From assembly GCA_011052255.1 (NCBI GenBank), contig DRJJ01000011.1, forward strand, positions 1-10,307: a stretch of DNA of 10,307 nt. The letters are read 5' to 3'. The DNA is from Gammaproteobacteria bacterium. GTDB taxonomy: Bacteria > Pseudomonadota > Gammaproteobacteria > DRJJ01. Shown piece by piece: positions 1 to 6,877 of this stretch; the stretch's first letter is position 1; the number at the start of each line of letters is the position of its first letter. The notes under the pieces are model-generated. The model had not been told where the DNA came from and ran no database searches. It saw nothing but the letters and a program-made list of their open reading frames with translations. A program made the position numbers and the translations under genes.

Positions 1-966
1 ACTCCCAAACCTGCAAGCCCCAAACGCCCATCGACAGTTCCTGGCGAGCATCAGCGCGGTGCCGACAAGGTCGCGCGTATCCCGATCAAGGTCGAGCCGA
101 GCACGTCTATAAAACGCAAACCACACTGGATACGAGCTAAAGCACCCTCCCACCCGGAAATAAAACGACTCAAGGCTATCCTGCGTGAGGCCAGGCTGTT
201 CACAGTGTGCGAAGAGGCATCATGCCCCAATCTGGGCGAATGCTTTGGCCATGGCACCGCCACTTTCATGATTATGGGTGATATATGCACGCGTCGTTGC
301 CCATTCTGCGATGTTGCACATGGCAAGCCGCTGGCACTGGATCAGGAAGAACCGCAGAATCTGGGACGCACCATCAAGTCGATGGGCTTACGCTACGTTG
401 TTATCACCTCGGTAGACCGGGATGACCTGCGTGATGGGGGTGCCGAACATTTTGCCCGTTGCATTGCTGCAATACGTGAACACAACCCGGCAATCAAGGT
501 AGAGATCCTGGTACCTGATTTCCGTGGCCGGCTGGATATCGCACTGGAAAAACTGGAAGCACACCCGGCTGATGTGTTTAATCATAATCTGGAGACCGTA
601 CCCAGGCTGTATAAAAAGGCTCGCCCCGGGGCCGACTATAACGGGTCACTGAAGGTACTCCAGCGCTTTGGTGAGCAGCACCCGCAGGTACCCACCAAAT
701 CCGGCCTGATGCTGGGACTGGGCGAAACACTGGATGAAGTAGCACAGGTTATGCGCGATCTGCGCACCCACCATGTCAGCATGCTGACCCTCGGCCAATA
801 CCTGCAGCCCAGCCTGTCACACCTGCCGGTAGACCGATTTGTGCACCCGGATGAATTTGATCAACTCGCTGAAATGGCACATGAAATGGGATTTTCACAG
901 ATTGCCAGCGGGCCGATGGTACGCTCATCCTATCATGCAGACTTGCAGGCTGCCGGCAAGTTCTAA
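1..966 (+). CDS. lipA: Lipoyl synthase LipA (5' end just outside window)
   Basis: Radical-SAM enzyme that inserts two sulfurs into protein-bound octanoyl groups to make lipoyl cofactors for the 2-oxoacid dehydrogenases and the glycine cleavage system; cytosolic. The frame is open from base 1 to the TAA at 964-966 (321 sense codons, about the length of the E. coli enzyme). It holds the auxiliary-cluster motif CX4CX5C (Cys codons at 208, 223 and 241) and the radical-SAM CX3CX2C motif in CTRRCPFC (286-309). FRGR and FNHNLE blocks follow, and near the C-terminus RSSYHAD, whose serine is a known ligand of the auxiliary cluster in this family. The residues before the first cluster (GADKVARIPIKV) align with the E. 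coli N-terminal region, so translation must begin at or slightly before the left edge. No ATG occurs in frame upstream, and the GTG at 205 would remove conserved sequence. It converges on the diguanylate cyclase gene with 29 nt between stops; no convincing terminator is seen there. Confidence 0.97.
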   Translation, partial: TPKPASPKRPSTVPGEHQRGADKVARIPIKVEPSTSIKRKPHWIRAKAPSHPEIKRLKAILREARLFTVCEEASCPNLGECFGHGTATFMIMGDICTRRCPFCDVAHGKPLALDQEEPQNLGRTIKSMGLRYVVITSVDRDDLRDGGAEHFARCIAAIREHNPAIKVEILVPDFRGRLDIALEKLEAHPADVFNHNLETVPRLYKKARPGADYNGSLKVLQRFGEQHPQVPTKSGLMLGLGETLDEVAQVMRDLRTHHVSMLTLGQYLQPSLSHLPVDRFVHPDEFDQLAEMAHEMGFSQIASGPMVRSSYHADLQAAGKF

Positions 967-995
967 GCTGTCAGCAGACTGATACCGAATATTCC

Positions 996-2273
996 CTATG
1001 CAACCGGGCCACTATAACTGCAAACCTGATCCCGCCCCTGATTTTTGGATGTATACAAAGCCTGATCTGCCGCATCGATTAACTGCACCGGTGTCAGAGC
1101 ATGATCGGGTAACACGGCCAGGCCGATACTGACGGTTATATACACTTTCCTGGCACCTGTGGTAAATTCATAGCTAGCCACTGAGCAGCGTATGCGCTCT
1201 GCGAGCGCACGGGCATGAATTAAGTCAGTCGTGGGCAAGATCACAGCCAGTTCTTCACCTCCATAACGAGCGACAGCATCCATTTCGCGCACACTATCTC
1301 TTAACAACTGTGCTATCTGCCGCAGGACTTCATCACCGGCTGGATGACCATACTTGTCGTTGACCTGCTTGAAGTGATCGAGATCCAGCATTAGCAGGCT
1401 GAGTGGCTGATTGTAGCGTTTTGAACGGCTGTATTCGTCGTTGAGCCGATCATCAAACGCACGACGGTTTAGCAATCGTGTCAGACCATCCTGCATGACC
1501 TGCGACTCAATTTCCTTGGACATATGATTAATCGCATCGGCCAGTTTGTGGAATTCATTGCGACCATCAGGCAAAATAATTCGATGGGAAAGCTCACCTG
1601 CTGCCAGACGATCTACCCCTTGCTCCAGAATTTCCAGTGGTCGTGTCACCTGACGTACCAGCCATACGCCCAGCAGAATTATAAGAATCAATGTAACTGA
1701 AACACTGGCATAGAGTAGCAAATCAATTCTGCTCTGATTTTGTCGTACCGAAGTATGCTCTACTTCGACCTCGGTCTGGCTGACCACGTAAATCTTGTCC
1801 AGCTCAGTTAACATGGAATAAATGATTTGATGGAAGTGGTCGAGTTTGGCCTTCGTTTCATCTTCGCTGCCCTTACCATCAAGCAAATCCAACCCTGCGC
1901 TATGTGCCTGGTGCCAGAAACGTTCCGCCCGGGCCAGTATCAGTTTTTCACTATCATCTGAAAAACCTATTTCTCGCAGTTGCTTACGAAGCATGTTGAT
2001 TTGCTTACTGGCGCGTATAAAGCGACCTCGACTGGTCGGATCTGCACGCAGAAAATAATCATCAACACTGTAGCTAACCTCAAGAACGGCACGTTGCACC
2101 TCACTGAGAGGTGCTAACTCATGCAGCAGTTCTTCTGTCACTTCATCGAATGACGACACGGTCTGATGAAACAGAAAGTAAATTAGTCCAACCAGTAACA
2201 ACATCGGTAATACCAGCACCACCAGGCCTGATACCATACGATAACGTACTGATATTATATTATTTTTCAGCAT
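996..2273 (-). CDS. Membrane HAMP-GGDEF diguanylate cyclase
   Basis: Predicted inner-membrane enzyme making c-di-GMP from two GTP. Its 425 residues read as a short cytoplasmic N-terminus, TM1 (about 13-35), a periplasmic, charged, probably helical sensor region (about 37-183), TM2 (about 184-206), HAMP linker (about 205-257) and GGDEF domain (about 261-420). The domain shows DGLTRLLNRRAFD (262-274), LDLDHFKQVND (296-306) and an active-site loop GGEEL (338-342), expected to be catalytic. An RxxD product-inhibition site (REMD, 329-332) lies exactly five residues before GGEEL, so feedback inhibition by c-di-GMP is likely. No EAL or receiver domain is present. The periplasmic part resembles four-helix-bundle/CHASE3-type sensors only in general character; its ligand is unknown. 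The ATG start has a poor Shine-Dalgarno match, so the exact start is less certain than the gene; an ATG at codon 13 is the alternative. It has its own promoter at 2351-2380. Confidence 0.95.
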   Translation of the reverse strand: MLKNNIISVRYRMVSGLVVLVLPMLLLVGLIYFLFHQTVSSFDEVTEELLHELAPLSEVQRAVLEVSYSVDDYFLRADPTSRGRFIRASKQINMLRKQLREIGFSDDSEKLILARAERFWHQAHSAGLDLLDGKGSEDETKAKLDHFHQIIYSMLTELDKIYVVSQTEVEVEHTSVRQNQSRIDLLLYASVSVTLILIILLGVWLVRQVTRPLEILEQGVDRLAAGELSHRIILPDGRNEFHKLADAINHMSKEIESQVMQDGLTRLLNRRAFDDRLNDEYSRSKRYNQPLSLLMLDLDHFKQVNDKYGHPAGDEVLRQIAQLLRDSVREMDAVARYGGEELAVILPTTDLIHARALAERIRCSVASYEFTTGARKVYITVSIGLAVLPDHALTPVQLIDAADQALYTSKNQGRDQVCSYSGPVA

Positions 2274-2350
2274 ATTCAGGAACCGCTCACCGTTCAGACG
2301 ACCTCTGCACAGGCCTGATATTGCATATAATACTTTATTTTTATATGGTT

Positions 2351-2380
2351 ATTATGACAGAAACCAGGATAATGAGTCAA
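2351..2380 (-). promoter_or_regulatory. Predicted sigma70-type promoter for the diguanylate cyclase
   Basis: Read on the minus strand, TTGACT (2380-2375) and CATAAT (2356-2351) match the -35 and -10 consensus at five of six positions each, with an 18-nt spacer. This places transcription start near 2344 and leaves a leader of about 70 nt before the ATG at 2273. It lies in the 126-nt gap (2274-2399) between the M14 hydrolase gene and the cyclase gene, so the cyclase can be transcribed independently of the two genes upstream. No clear operator palindrome was found around it. Confidence 0.6.
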
Positions 2381-2399
2381 ATTGTAAACTTGATCCACA

Positions 2400-3416
2400 T
2401 CAGGGTTTGCTCAGTGGATACCGCTCCATCAGGTAACCCAGACAATCCTGGCGAATAACACGTTCGTCACGGGTCAGCATAGAAGGCATTACAGCTCGTG
2501 CCAGGGTGATCTCGCCATCCTGGTAGCGAAAAAAACTACTACCCACTTCATGACCTTTGTTATCCCAGACCGTCAGCCGTTGTTTCGAAAACACGTCGGC
2601 ATGGCCAATGCGTTCACCCGCAGCCAGTTCACGGAAATTAAGGTGGTCGAGTTCTGTACTAAATACAAAGTCTGCCTTATCGTTACCAAAACCGATGGAA
2701 GCCTGTTCGGGCACCTTGATTATCGCTACCGTATGGAACAGGTTCAGGTCATGCTCTGCAACCGGGTGTTGGGGCAACTCAGAAAGATTCAGACAGGCCT
2801 GAATATACTCCAGTGCATGCTGATCTGCAAAGTCCTGCCCCACCTGGCCACATTCGACCGTTACGGACGGGCATAACACAGCAAAAGCAGAAGACTGCAC
2901 ACCTACCGGTCGGGTAAAATAGACCACAGTGCGACTGAACAATGTAGCCAGATGCAGAAAATCATGCTGAACGACATTGACACAGGCATAATGCGGATTG
3001 ATGCCGGTGTTGTTATGTACGTCAACACTGGCAAACACCTTGCGCTCGCGCATCAAGTCTGTGACGTGCTGCATCATTCGGTATTCTGGACGGTCTCGTG
3101 AATCTTCATAACCAGGCCATGACCGATTGTAATCGGTCTGGTTATCGAGGTGACGTAAGCCCTCACGCGCCGCCTCGACATTACCAATAAAAACGGACAG
3201 CGAACGAGGCAAGGGTGCCTCCCGATATCGACGCAACAGCGACCGCAGTGCATGCCAGCCTGTGATTTCATTACCGTGCAGCAGTACTGACAGAAACAGC
3301 GGCTCCGGCCGGCGTCCGTTTAAATGAATCAGCGTTGGCCCACCCAGAATACGGTGCAACGCTGTCGCTTCAGCGTCGTAAAGTGCTTCGGGTATCTGAG
3401 TTAATTCAGTCAGCAT
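2400..3416 (-). CDS. M14-family aspartoacylase / succinylglutamate desuccinylase-like zinc hydrolase
   Basis: A 338-residue predicted zinc amidohydrolase of the AstE/AspA (M14) group, which cleaves N-acyl or amide bonds next to a free carboxylate. Visible family residues in order: zinc ligands H47 and E50 in HGNE, the substrate-carboxylate motif DYNR (95-98, N97 and R98), the third zinc ligand H134 in DVHNNTG, and the general-base glutamate E188 in TVECGQ. The C-terminal part (about 220-338) fits the beta-rich domain that caps the active site in this family. There is no signal peptide or membrane segment, so it should be cytosolic. It starts 9 nt after the stop of the GCS2 ligase gene with only a weak Shine-Dalgarno, suggesting translational coupling. 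No other arginine-succinyltransferase (ast) genes are nearby, so arginine catabolism is not supported; a linked role with the ligase is more plausible. Substrate unknown. Confidence 0.88.
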   Translation of the reverse strand: MLTELTQIPEALYDAEATALHRILGGPTLIHLNGRRPEPLFLSVLLHGNEITGWHALRSLLRRYREAPLPRSLSVFIGNVEAAREGLRHLDNQTDYNRSWPGYEDSRDRPEYRMMQHVTDLMRERKVFASVDVHNNTGINPHYACVNVVQHDFLHLATLFSRTVVYFTRPVGVQSSAFAVLCPSVTVECGQVGQDFADQHALEYIQACLNLSELPQHPVAEHDLNLFHTVAIIKVPEQASIGFGNDKADFVFSTELDHLNFRELAAGERIGHADVFSKQRLTVWDNKGHEVGSSFFRYQDGEITLARAVMPSMLTRDERVIRQDCLGYLMERYPLSKP

Positions 3417-3425
3417 TTTTGGAAG

Positions 3426-4853
3426 CTACCACTCATGTACCGGTTGCCCCTGGTGCTGGCGTTCAGCATAAGCCAGTGTCAGGCCTCGCATATCGGTACC
3501 GTTATCCCTGACCCAGGCGCGCTGCCAGGCAGCCCCGGTTTGACCACTGCTGACCCGATCACGAATAATGCCGAGATAGGTTTTGATATCACTCTTGTCT
3601 ATTTTCATTTCAGTCAGCCCCTGTTCTGCTGCCGGTATCAGCTTATCGAGCAATAATTGCCGGACAGAAATGCGTTGTTCCTTAAACCATAGCAGACGCG
3701 CATCCAGTCCATATCGGGCCACCGCATAAAAATTATCGCGCGCAGCCGTAAAGGGCAACTGCGCCTCGGCTGCCGGTTCAGATGTCGCCAACTGATTCAC
3801 CAGACCATAAAAAAAAGCGGCATTGGCAATCGCATCAATAACGGTTGGGCCCGCCGGTATCGCACGGTGTTCGATACGCAAATGGGGTTTCCCTTTTTCA
3901 TCCACACCTAACAAGGGACGGTTCCAGCGCCAGATCGTGCCGTTATGCAGCCGTAGATGCTGCATTGCCTCATCTGCCTCCGGGCTGACCATTGGCAGCA
4001 GAATCGGGAAATGTTCCAGATTCTCGGCGAAACATTCGAACAGGGATTGCCGGGCATAGCCGGAACCAAATCCGACACGTTTGAGTGGCCCCAGTGCCGC
4101 ACCGGAAAAACCACCTGTCGCAACCGATTGCTCAAACAGCGGGATACGCGTTTCATCCCAAATGTCATGCCCGAATAAATACGGCGAGTTGACTGCAACA
4201 GCCAGCACCGGTGCCGATGCAATAATAGACGCATTGTAGTAACGCACTGCATTATCACTATTGACCTGCAAATGAATCTGAAACGAAGTGGTCGCGGCCT
4301 CCAGCATGACATTGTAATGCGTAGTGCGTAAATGCTCTCTACCAACAATATCCAGTTGCAATGGCCGACCGTTACGGTGCCTGAAAACCTGTTCATTCAA
4401 GGCCCGGTAGCGCTTCATGCGTGACATGTTGGCCAGTACTAATTGTGACTCCTGCACACTGGGCAGAATGCCGGTCATAACCAGATCAATTTCCATTTGT
4501 TCGGCAATACTTCGGCAATGTAACCAGTTACGTTGCAGATCATCATACAGCCGGCTGAAAACATCACCATGCAATGCCGCCGGTCTGACATTCAGCTCAA
4601 CATTAAACAGGGATAACTCGGGTGATACCCACTCGCTGTCAAGGTGTGACAGAAAGTCTGTATTGACGGGTGCCGGCTGACCACTTTGGTCAATCAGCCA
4701 GGCCTCGAGCTCGAATCCGGCAACACCACTGCGCTGACTGAGGTGCCTGTCGTCAAACCAGCGCTTGAGCAAGCGGGTTTCCCTGACCAGCGCGGATCGA
4801 AATTCAACGAAATCCCGCTCGCTGAATTCTGTATTTCGAATTTCCTGCCCCAT
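3426..4853 (-). CDS. GCS2-family glutamate-cysteine ligase-like carboxylate-amine ligase
   Basis: A 475-residue predicted ATP-dependent COOH-NH2 ligase of the glutamate-cysteine ligase type 2 (YbdK-like) group within the glutamine synthetase-like fold. Landmarks: an ExE metal-binding element in GFELEAW (46-52), a second acidic strand NVELNVRP (84-91), the central block HYNVMLEAATTSFQIHLQV (179-197) and, near the active-site end, the basic block LRIEHRAIPAGPT (325-337), matching the arginine-containing segment of GCS2 proteins. No signal peptide or membrane segment; cytosolic. It is the first gene of a two-gene unit with the M14 hydrolase. Family membership is clear, but whether it makes gamma-glutamylcysteine or joins other substrates cannot be read from the sequence; pairing with an amidohydrolase argues against simple glutathione synthesis. 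The start ATG has no strong Shine-Dalgarno. The 112 nt upstream (4854-4965) are AT-rich in part, but no convincing promoter was found. Confidence 0.88.
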   Translation of the reverse strand: MGQEIRNTEFSERDFVEFRSALVRETRLLKRWFDDRHLSQRSGVAGFELEAWLIDQSGQPAPVNTDFLSHLDSEWVSPELSLFNVELNVRPAALHGDVFSRLYDDLQRNWLHCRSIAEQMEIDLVMTGILPSVQESQLVLANMSRMKRYRALNEQVFRHRNGRPLQLDIVGREHLRTTHYNVMLEAATTSFQIHLQVNSDNAVRYYNASIIASAPVLAVAVNSPYLFGHDIWDETRIPLFEQSVATGGFSGAALGPLKRVGFGSGYARQSLFECFAENLEHFPILLPMVSPEADEAMQHLRLHNGTIWRWNRPLLGVDEKGKPHLRIEHRAIPAGPTVIDAIANAAFFYGLVNQLATSEPAAEAQLPFTAARDNFYAVARYGLDARLLWFKEQRISVRQLLLDKLIPAAEQGLTEMKIDKSDIKTYLGIIRDRVSSGQTGAAWQRAWVRDNGTDMRGLTLAYAERQHQGQPVHEW

Positions 4854-4965
4854 AGCAATGACGATACAGGATGCCGGTTAGCGGATACAAGCTATAAATA
4901 TCATCACAGCTGACCCGCCCACTAGATCAAAAATAGTTGAAATATACGACTATATTCACGATGCC

Positions 4966-5078
4966 GGACCTGGGGTCGGTGTAGCCTGTTAAAGACTCGC
5001 TATTCGCCATCCTTGGCCGCTCGACTGCCGCGTCCATGCGGCAGACGGTCTTTAACAGGCTACACCGACCCCAGGTCC
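4966..5078. repeat. Long perfect inverted repeat with structured loop (MITE- or REP-like element)
   Basis: Positions 4966-4996 and 5048-5078 are exact reverse complements over 31 bp. The 51-nt spacer contains two smaller hairpins: GCCA-TCCT-TGGC at 5006-5017 and CTGCCGC-GTCCAT-GCGGCAG at 5025-5044. A single strand would fold into a long stem crowned by two short arms. There is no open reading frame of interest inside, no flanking target duplication that I can see, and no U-tract on either side, so it is not a standard intrinsic terminator. It lies between the 3' end of murU and the 5' end of the GCS2 ligase gene. The shape fits a non-autonomous dispersed palindromic element; the name of the family is not known to me. 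Confidence 0.85.
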
Positions 5079-5133
5079 TGTATTTGTGCTCGAATCAATG
5101 CAAACGAGACAACTGCAAAGCACCAGAATCAGC

Positions 5134-5168
5134 CGTAGGATGCGGTTCGTCCCTCACCGCATCCTACG
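5134..5168. repeat. Short dispersed palindrome (CGTAGGATGCGGT hairpin) at murU 3' end
   Basis: A perfect 13-bp inverted repeat, CGTAGGATGCGGT (5134-5146) and ACCGCATCCTACG (5156-5168), with a 9-nt loop. It begins 4 nt after the murU stop codon in the direction of transcription, so it would form a stable hairpin at the 3' end of the operon mRNA. No U-run follows, so termination is possible but not canonical; 3'-end protection is another possibility. The GTAGGATGCGGT...ACCGCATCCTAC motif is, from memory, a common dispersed intergenic repeat of proteobacteria. Confidence 0.8.
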
Positions 5169-5172
5169 CTAC

Positions 5173-5859
5173 TTAAAACAGGAGCCTGTCCAGCGCAGCG
5201 AGCCTTTCCGGTGTACCAATATCGTACCACCGGCCCGTATAGTGCTGACCTGCTACCCGACTACTACGCATTGCATCACGTAACAGCGGCCCCAGTGGGA
5301 AGGCCGTTTCTGGTAAAGGCGCAAAAAGTTGTGGCTCATAGATACCGATACCACTGAAGGTCAGCGCCCGTTTATCTGTTGCCGAAGCTGCCGTGTCCAG
5401 TACGCGTCCCTGTTGCAGGTAAAAATCACCCTGCCGATGATGGGCAGGGTTATCGACCAGCATCAACCAGGCCAGATCCCCTGCCGGCAGACTCAATCCG
5501 GCAAGTGGAAAATCAGTCCATATATCACCATTGATAACCAGAAAAGGCTGCTCCCCCAGTAATGGCAAGGCTTGGCGAATACCCCCGCCGGTCTCCAGGG
5601 CCGGCTCGCCTTCGTTTGAATACACGATCGACAAGCCATAACGTGAACCATCTCCAAGGGTGTTGATAATCTGGTCTGCGAGCCAGGAAACATTGATCAC
5701 CACCTCGCTGTAACCGGCATTCTTAAGTCTGATTAAATGATGTTCAATCAACGGACGACCTGCCACCTGTAATAGCGGTTTGGGGGTATCGCTGGTCAGC
5801 GGTTGCATACGCTCGCCCCGGCCGGCAGCAAGTATCATGGCTTTCATAGAACGGTTCAT
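5173..5859 (-). CDS. murU: N-acetylmuramate alpha-1-phosphate uridylyltransferase MurU
   Basis: A 228-residue sugar-1-phosphate nucleotidyltransferase. In the peptidoglycan salvage route it converts MurNAc-1-phosphate and UTP to UDP-MurNAc in the cytosol, bypassing fosfomycin-sensitive MurA. Visible features: the nucleotide-binding signature LAAGRGERMQPL followed by the TPKPLL lysine (10-30, K27), LETGGGI (88-94), the metal-binding INGD (109-112), and WYDIGTPERL near the C-terminus (211-220). It lacks the extra C-terminal hexapeptide-repeat domain of GlmU-type enzymes, as expected for MurU. The ATG at 5859 is favoured because GGGGA sits 4 nt upstream, overlapping the space after the amgK stop; the internal ATG at codon 5 has no ribosome binding site. 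It lies 10 nt after amgK and is the last gene of the operon, followed by the hairpin at 5134-5168. Assignment to MurU rather than a general mannose-1-P guanylyltransferase rests largely on the amgK partner. Confidence 0.88.
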   Translation of the reverse strand: MNRSMKAMILAAGRGERMQPLTSDTPKPLLQVAGRPLIEHHLIRLKNAGYSEVVINVSWLADQIINTLGDGSRYGLSIVYSNEGEPALETGGGIRQALPLLGEQPFLVINGDIWTDFPLAGLSLPAGDLAWLMLVDNPAHHRQGDFYLQQGRVLDTAASATDKRALTFSGIGIYEPQLFAPLPETAFPLGPLLRDAMRSSRVAGQHYTGRWYDIGTPERLAALDRLLF

Positions 5860-5869
5860 CGGTTCCCCA

Positions 5870-6877
5870 TCAGGCCAGTAGTGTCGCCGGGGTCAGCAGC
5901 GGCTCAACGTGTTGCAGTATCAGCTCGTGCAAATCCGCCAGTTCCGGGTAACGTTGGCAAACATCCATTACGTAGGCCAGCACCAGTGGCAGGTCGTCCA
6001 GGTACGCCGCCTTGCCGTCACGGTAATTTAGGCGCGCAAAAATTCCCAGCACCTTGAGGTGCCGTTGCACACCTATCAGATCAAACCAGCGCAGAAAGGT
6101 CTGTTCATCCTGATGCTGTAAAATACCGGATTGCACAGCCAGCTCATAATAACCCAGCACCCAGTTCTCGATGCGTTGACGGGGCCAGGCTATATAGCAA
6201 TCTCGTAGCAAAGAAACCAGATCATAGGTAACCGGTCCGGTAACGGCATCCTGAAAATCCAGTATACCAGGGTTGTTTTTATCGCAGCGCATCAGGTTAC
6301 GTGAATGGTAATCACGGTGCACGCACACCACAGGCTGTTCCAGTGCACTATTGATCAACACTGTGAAAATCCTGTCCAGCGTGGCAGTCATCGACGGGGT
6401 AACCTTAACCTTCAGGTGTTCAGCCAGAAACCATTCGCGGAACAGATCCATTTCATCGTACAGTAATTCTTCAGAATACAGTGGCAGATTCTGAAAGTCC
6501 GGTGCGCAGGTTTGCAGCACCAGCAAGGCCGACATCGCATCGCCATACAGGCGGTCAACCGTCTGCTCATTTAAGACCGACAGATATTGCTGTTGACCCA
6601 GATCACTCAGCAGCAGCAAACCCTGCGATAAATCCTGCTCCAGCACCTCGGGCAGGTTCAGGCCCTGCTCACGCCAGGCCTGAGCTATGCGTACAAATGC
6701 GCTGCAGTCCTCGTTTGCCGGTGGCGCGTCCATGACGATCCAGCTTTGCCCGTCTTGCCTGACGCGAAAATAACGTCTGAAGCTGGCATCGGTAGATGCG
6801 GGCTCAATCGTGTACTGCCCGAACCGCTCCATGTTATCCAGCCATTGCTGCATCGCCTGGTAACGCTCATCCTTCAT
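5870..6877 (-). CDS. amgK: N-acetylmuramate/N-acetylglucosamine anomeric kinase AmgK
   Basis: A 335-residue cytosolic kinase of the aminoglycoside phosphotransferase fold that phosphorylates MurNAc or GlcNAc at C1, feeding MurU. Kinase landmarks: the catalytic loop HRDYHSRN (187-194), with the catalytic Asp at 189, and the metal-binding segment ILDFQDA (205-211) followed by GPVTYDLVSLLRDCYI, characteristic of this subfamily. The N-terminal half carries the STDASFRRYFRV nucleotide-loop region. I choose the ATG at 6877: a GGAG motif (6885-6888) sits 7 nt upstream, and this start overlaps the RND pump stop by 11 nt. A GTG six codons upstream (6895) keeps the frame open but would swallow that ribosome binding site. 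murU follows after 10 nt. An antibiotic-modifying role is unlikely, because the immediate partner is a nucleotidyltransferase of the salvage pathway. Confidence 0.9.
   Translation of the reverse strand: MKDERYQAMQQWLDNMERFGQYTIEPASTDASFRRYFRVRQDGQSWIVMDAPPANEDCSAFVRIAQAWREQGLNLPEVLEQDLSQGLLLLSDLGQQQYLSVLNEQTVDRLYGDAMSALLVLQTCAPDFQNLPLYSEELLYDEMDLFREWFLAEHLKVKVTPSMTATLDRIFTVLINSALEQPVVCVHRDYHSRNLMRCDKNNPGILDFQDAVTGPVTYDLVSLLRDCYIAWPRQRIENWVLGYYELAVQSGILQHQDEQTFLRWFDLIGVQRHLKVLGIFARLNYRDGKAAYLDDLPLVLAYVMDVCQRYPELADLHELILQHVEPLLTPATLLA

Noticed and set aside
205..966. LipA starting at the GTG at 205 (253 residues)
   Set aside because: Conserved LipA sequence continues in frame upstream to the left edge, and this start would directly precede the first cluster cysteine, so the gene is longer.
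2385..2418. Terminator after the M14 hydrolase gene
   Set aside because: Only a 6-bp ATCCAC/GTGGAT match with a 15-nt loop overlapping the stop codon and no clear U-tract; too weak to call.
4854..4965. Promoter for the GCS2 ligase gene
   Set aside because: A TTGATC and several AT-rich boxes occur, but none pairs with a plausible -10 or -35 at 16-19 nt spacing.
4966..5078. Integron attC recombination site
   Set aside because: The GTTAAAG and CTTTAAC pieces are in the wrong arms and break the GTTRRRY/RYYYAAC core pattern at the last base; no integrase or cassette array is present.
4966..5078. Intrinsic rho-independent terminator
   Set aside because: The stem is strong but neither side is followed by a T-run, and the 51-nt loop is far too long for a standard terminator.
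5086..5283. Plus-strand 65-residue open frame running through the hairpin into murU
   Set aside because: It crosses a palindromic repeat and lies antisense to murU, with no recognisable motif or supported start.
5870..6877. Aminoglycoside-resistance phosphotransferase
   Set aside because: It has the APH-fold motifs, but the subfamily block around ILDFQDAVTGPVTYDL and the adjacent murU identify an anomeric amino-sugar kinase.
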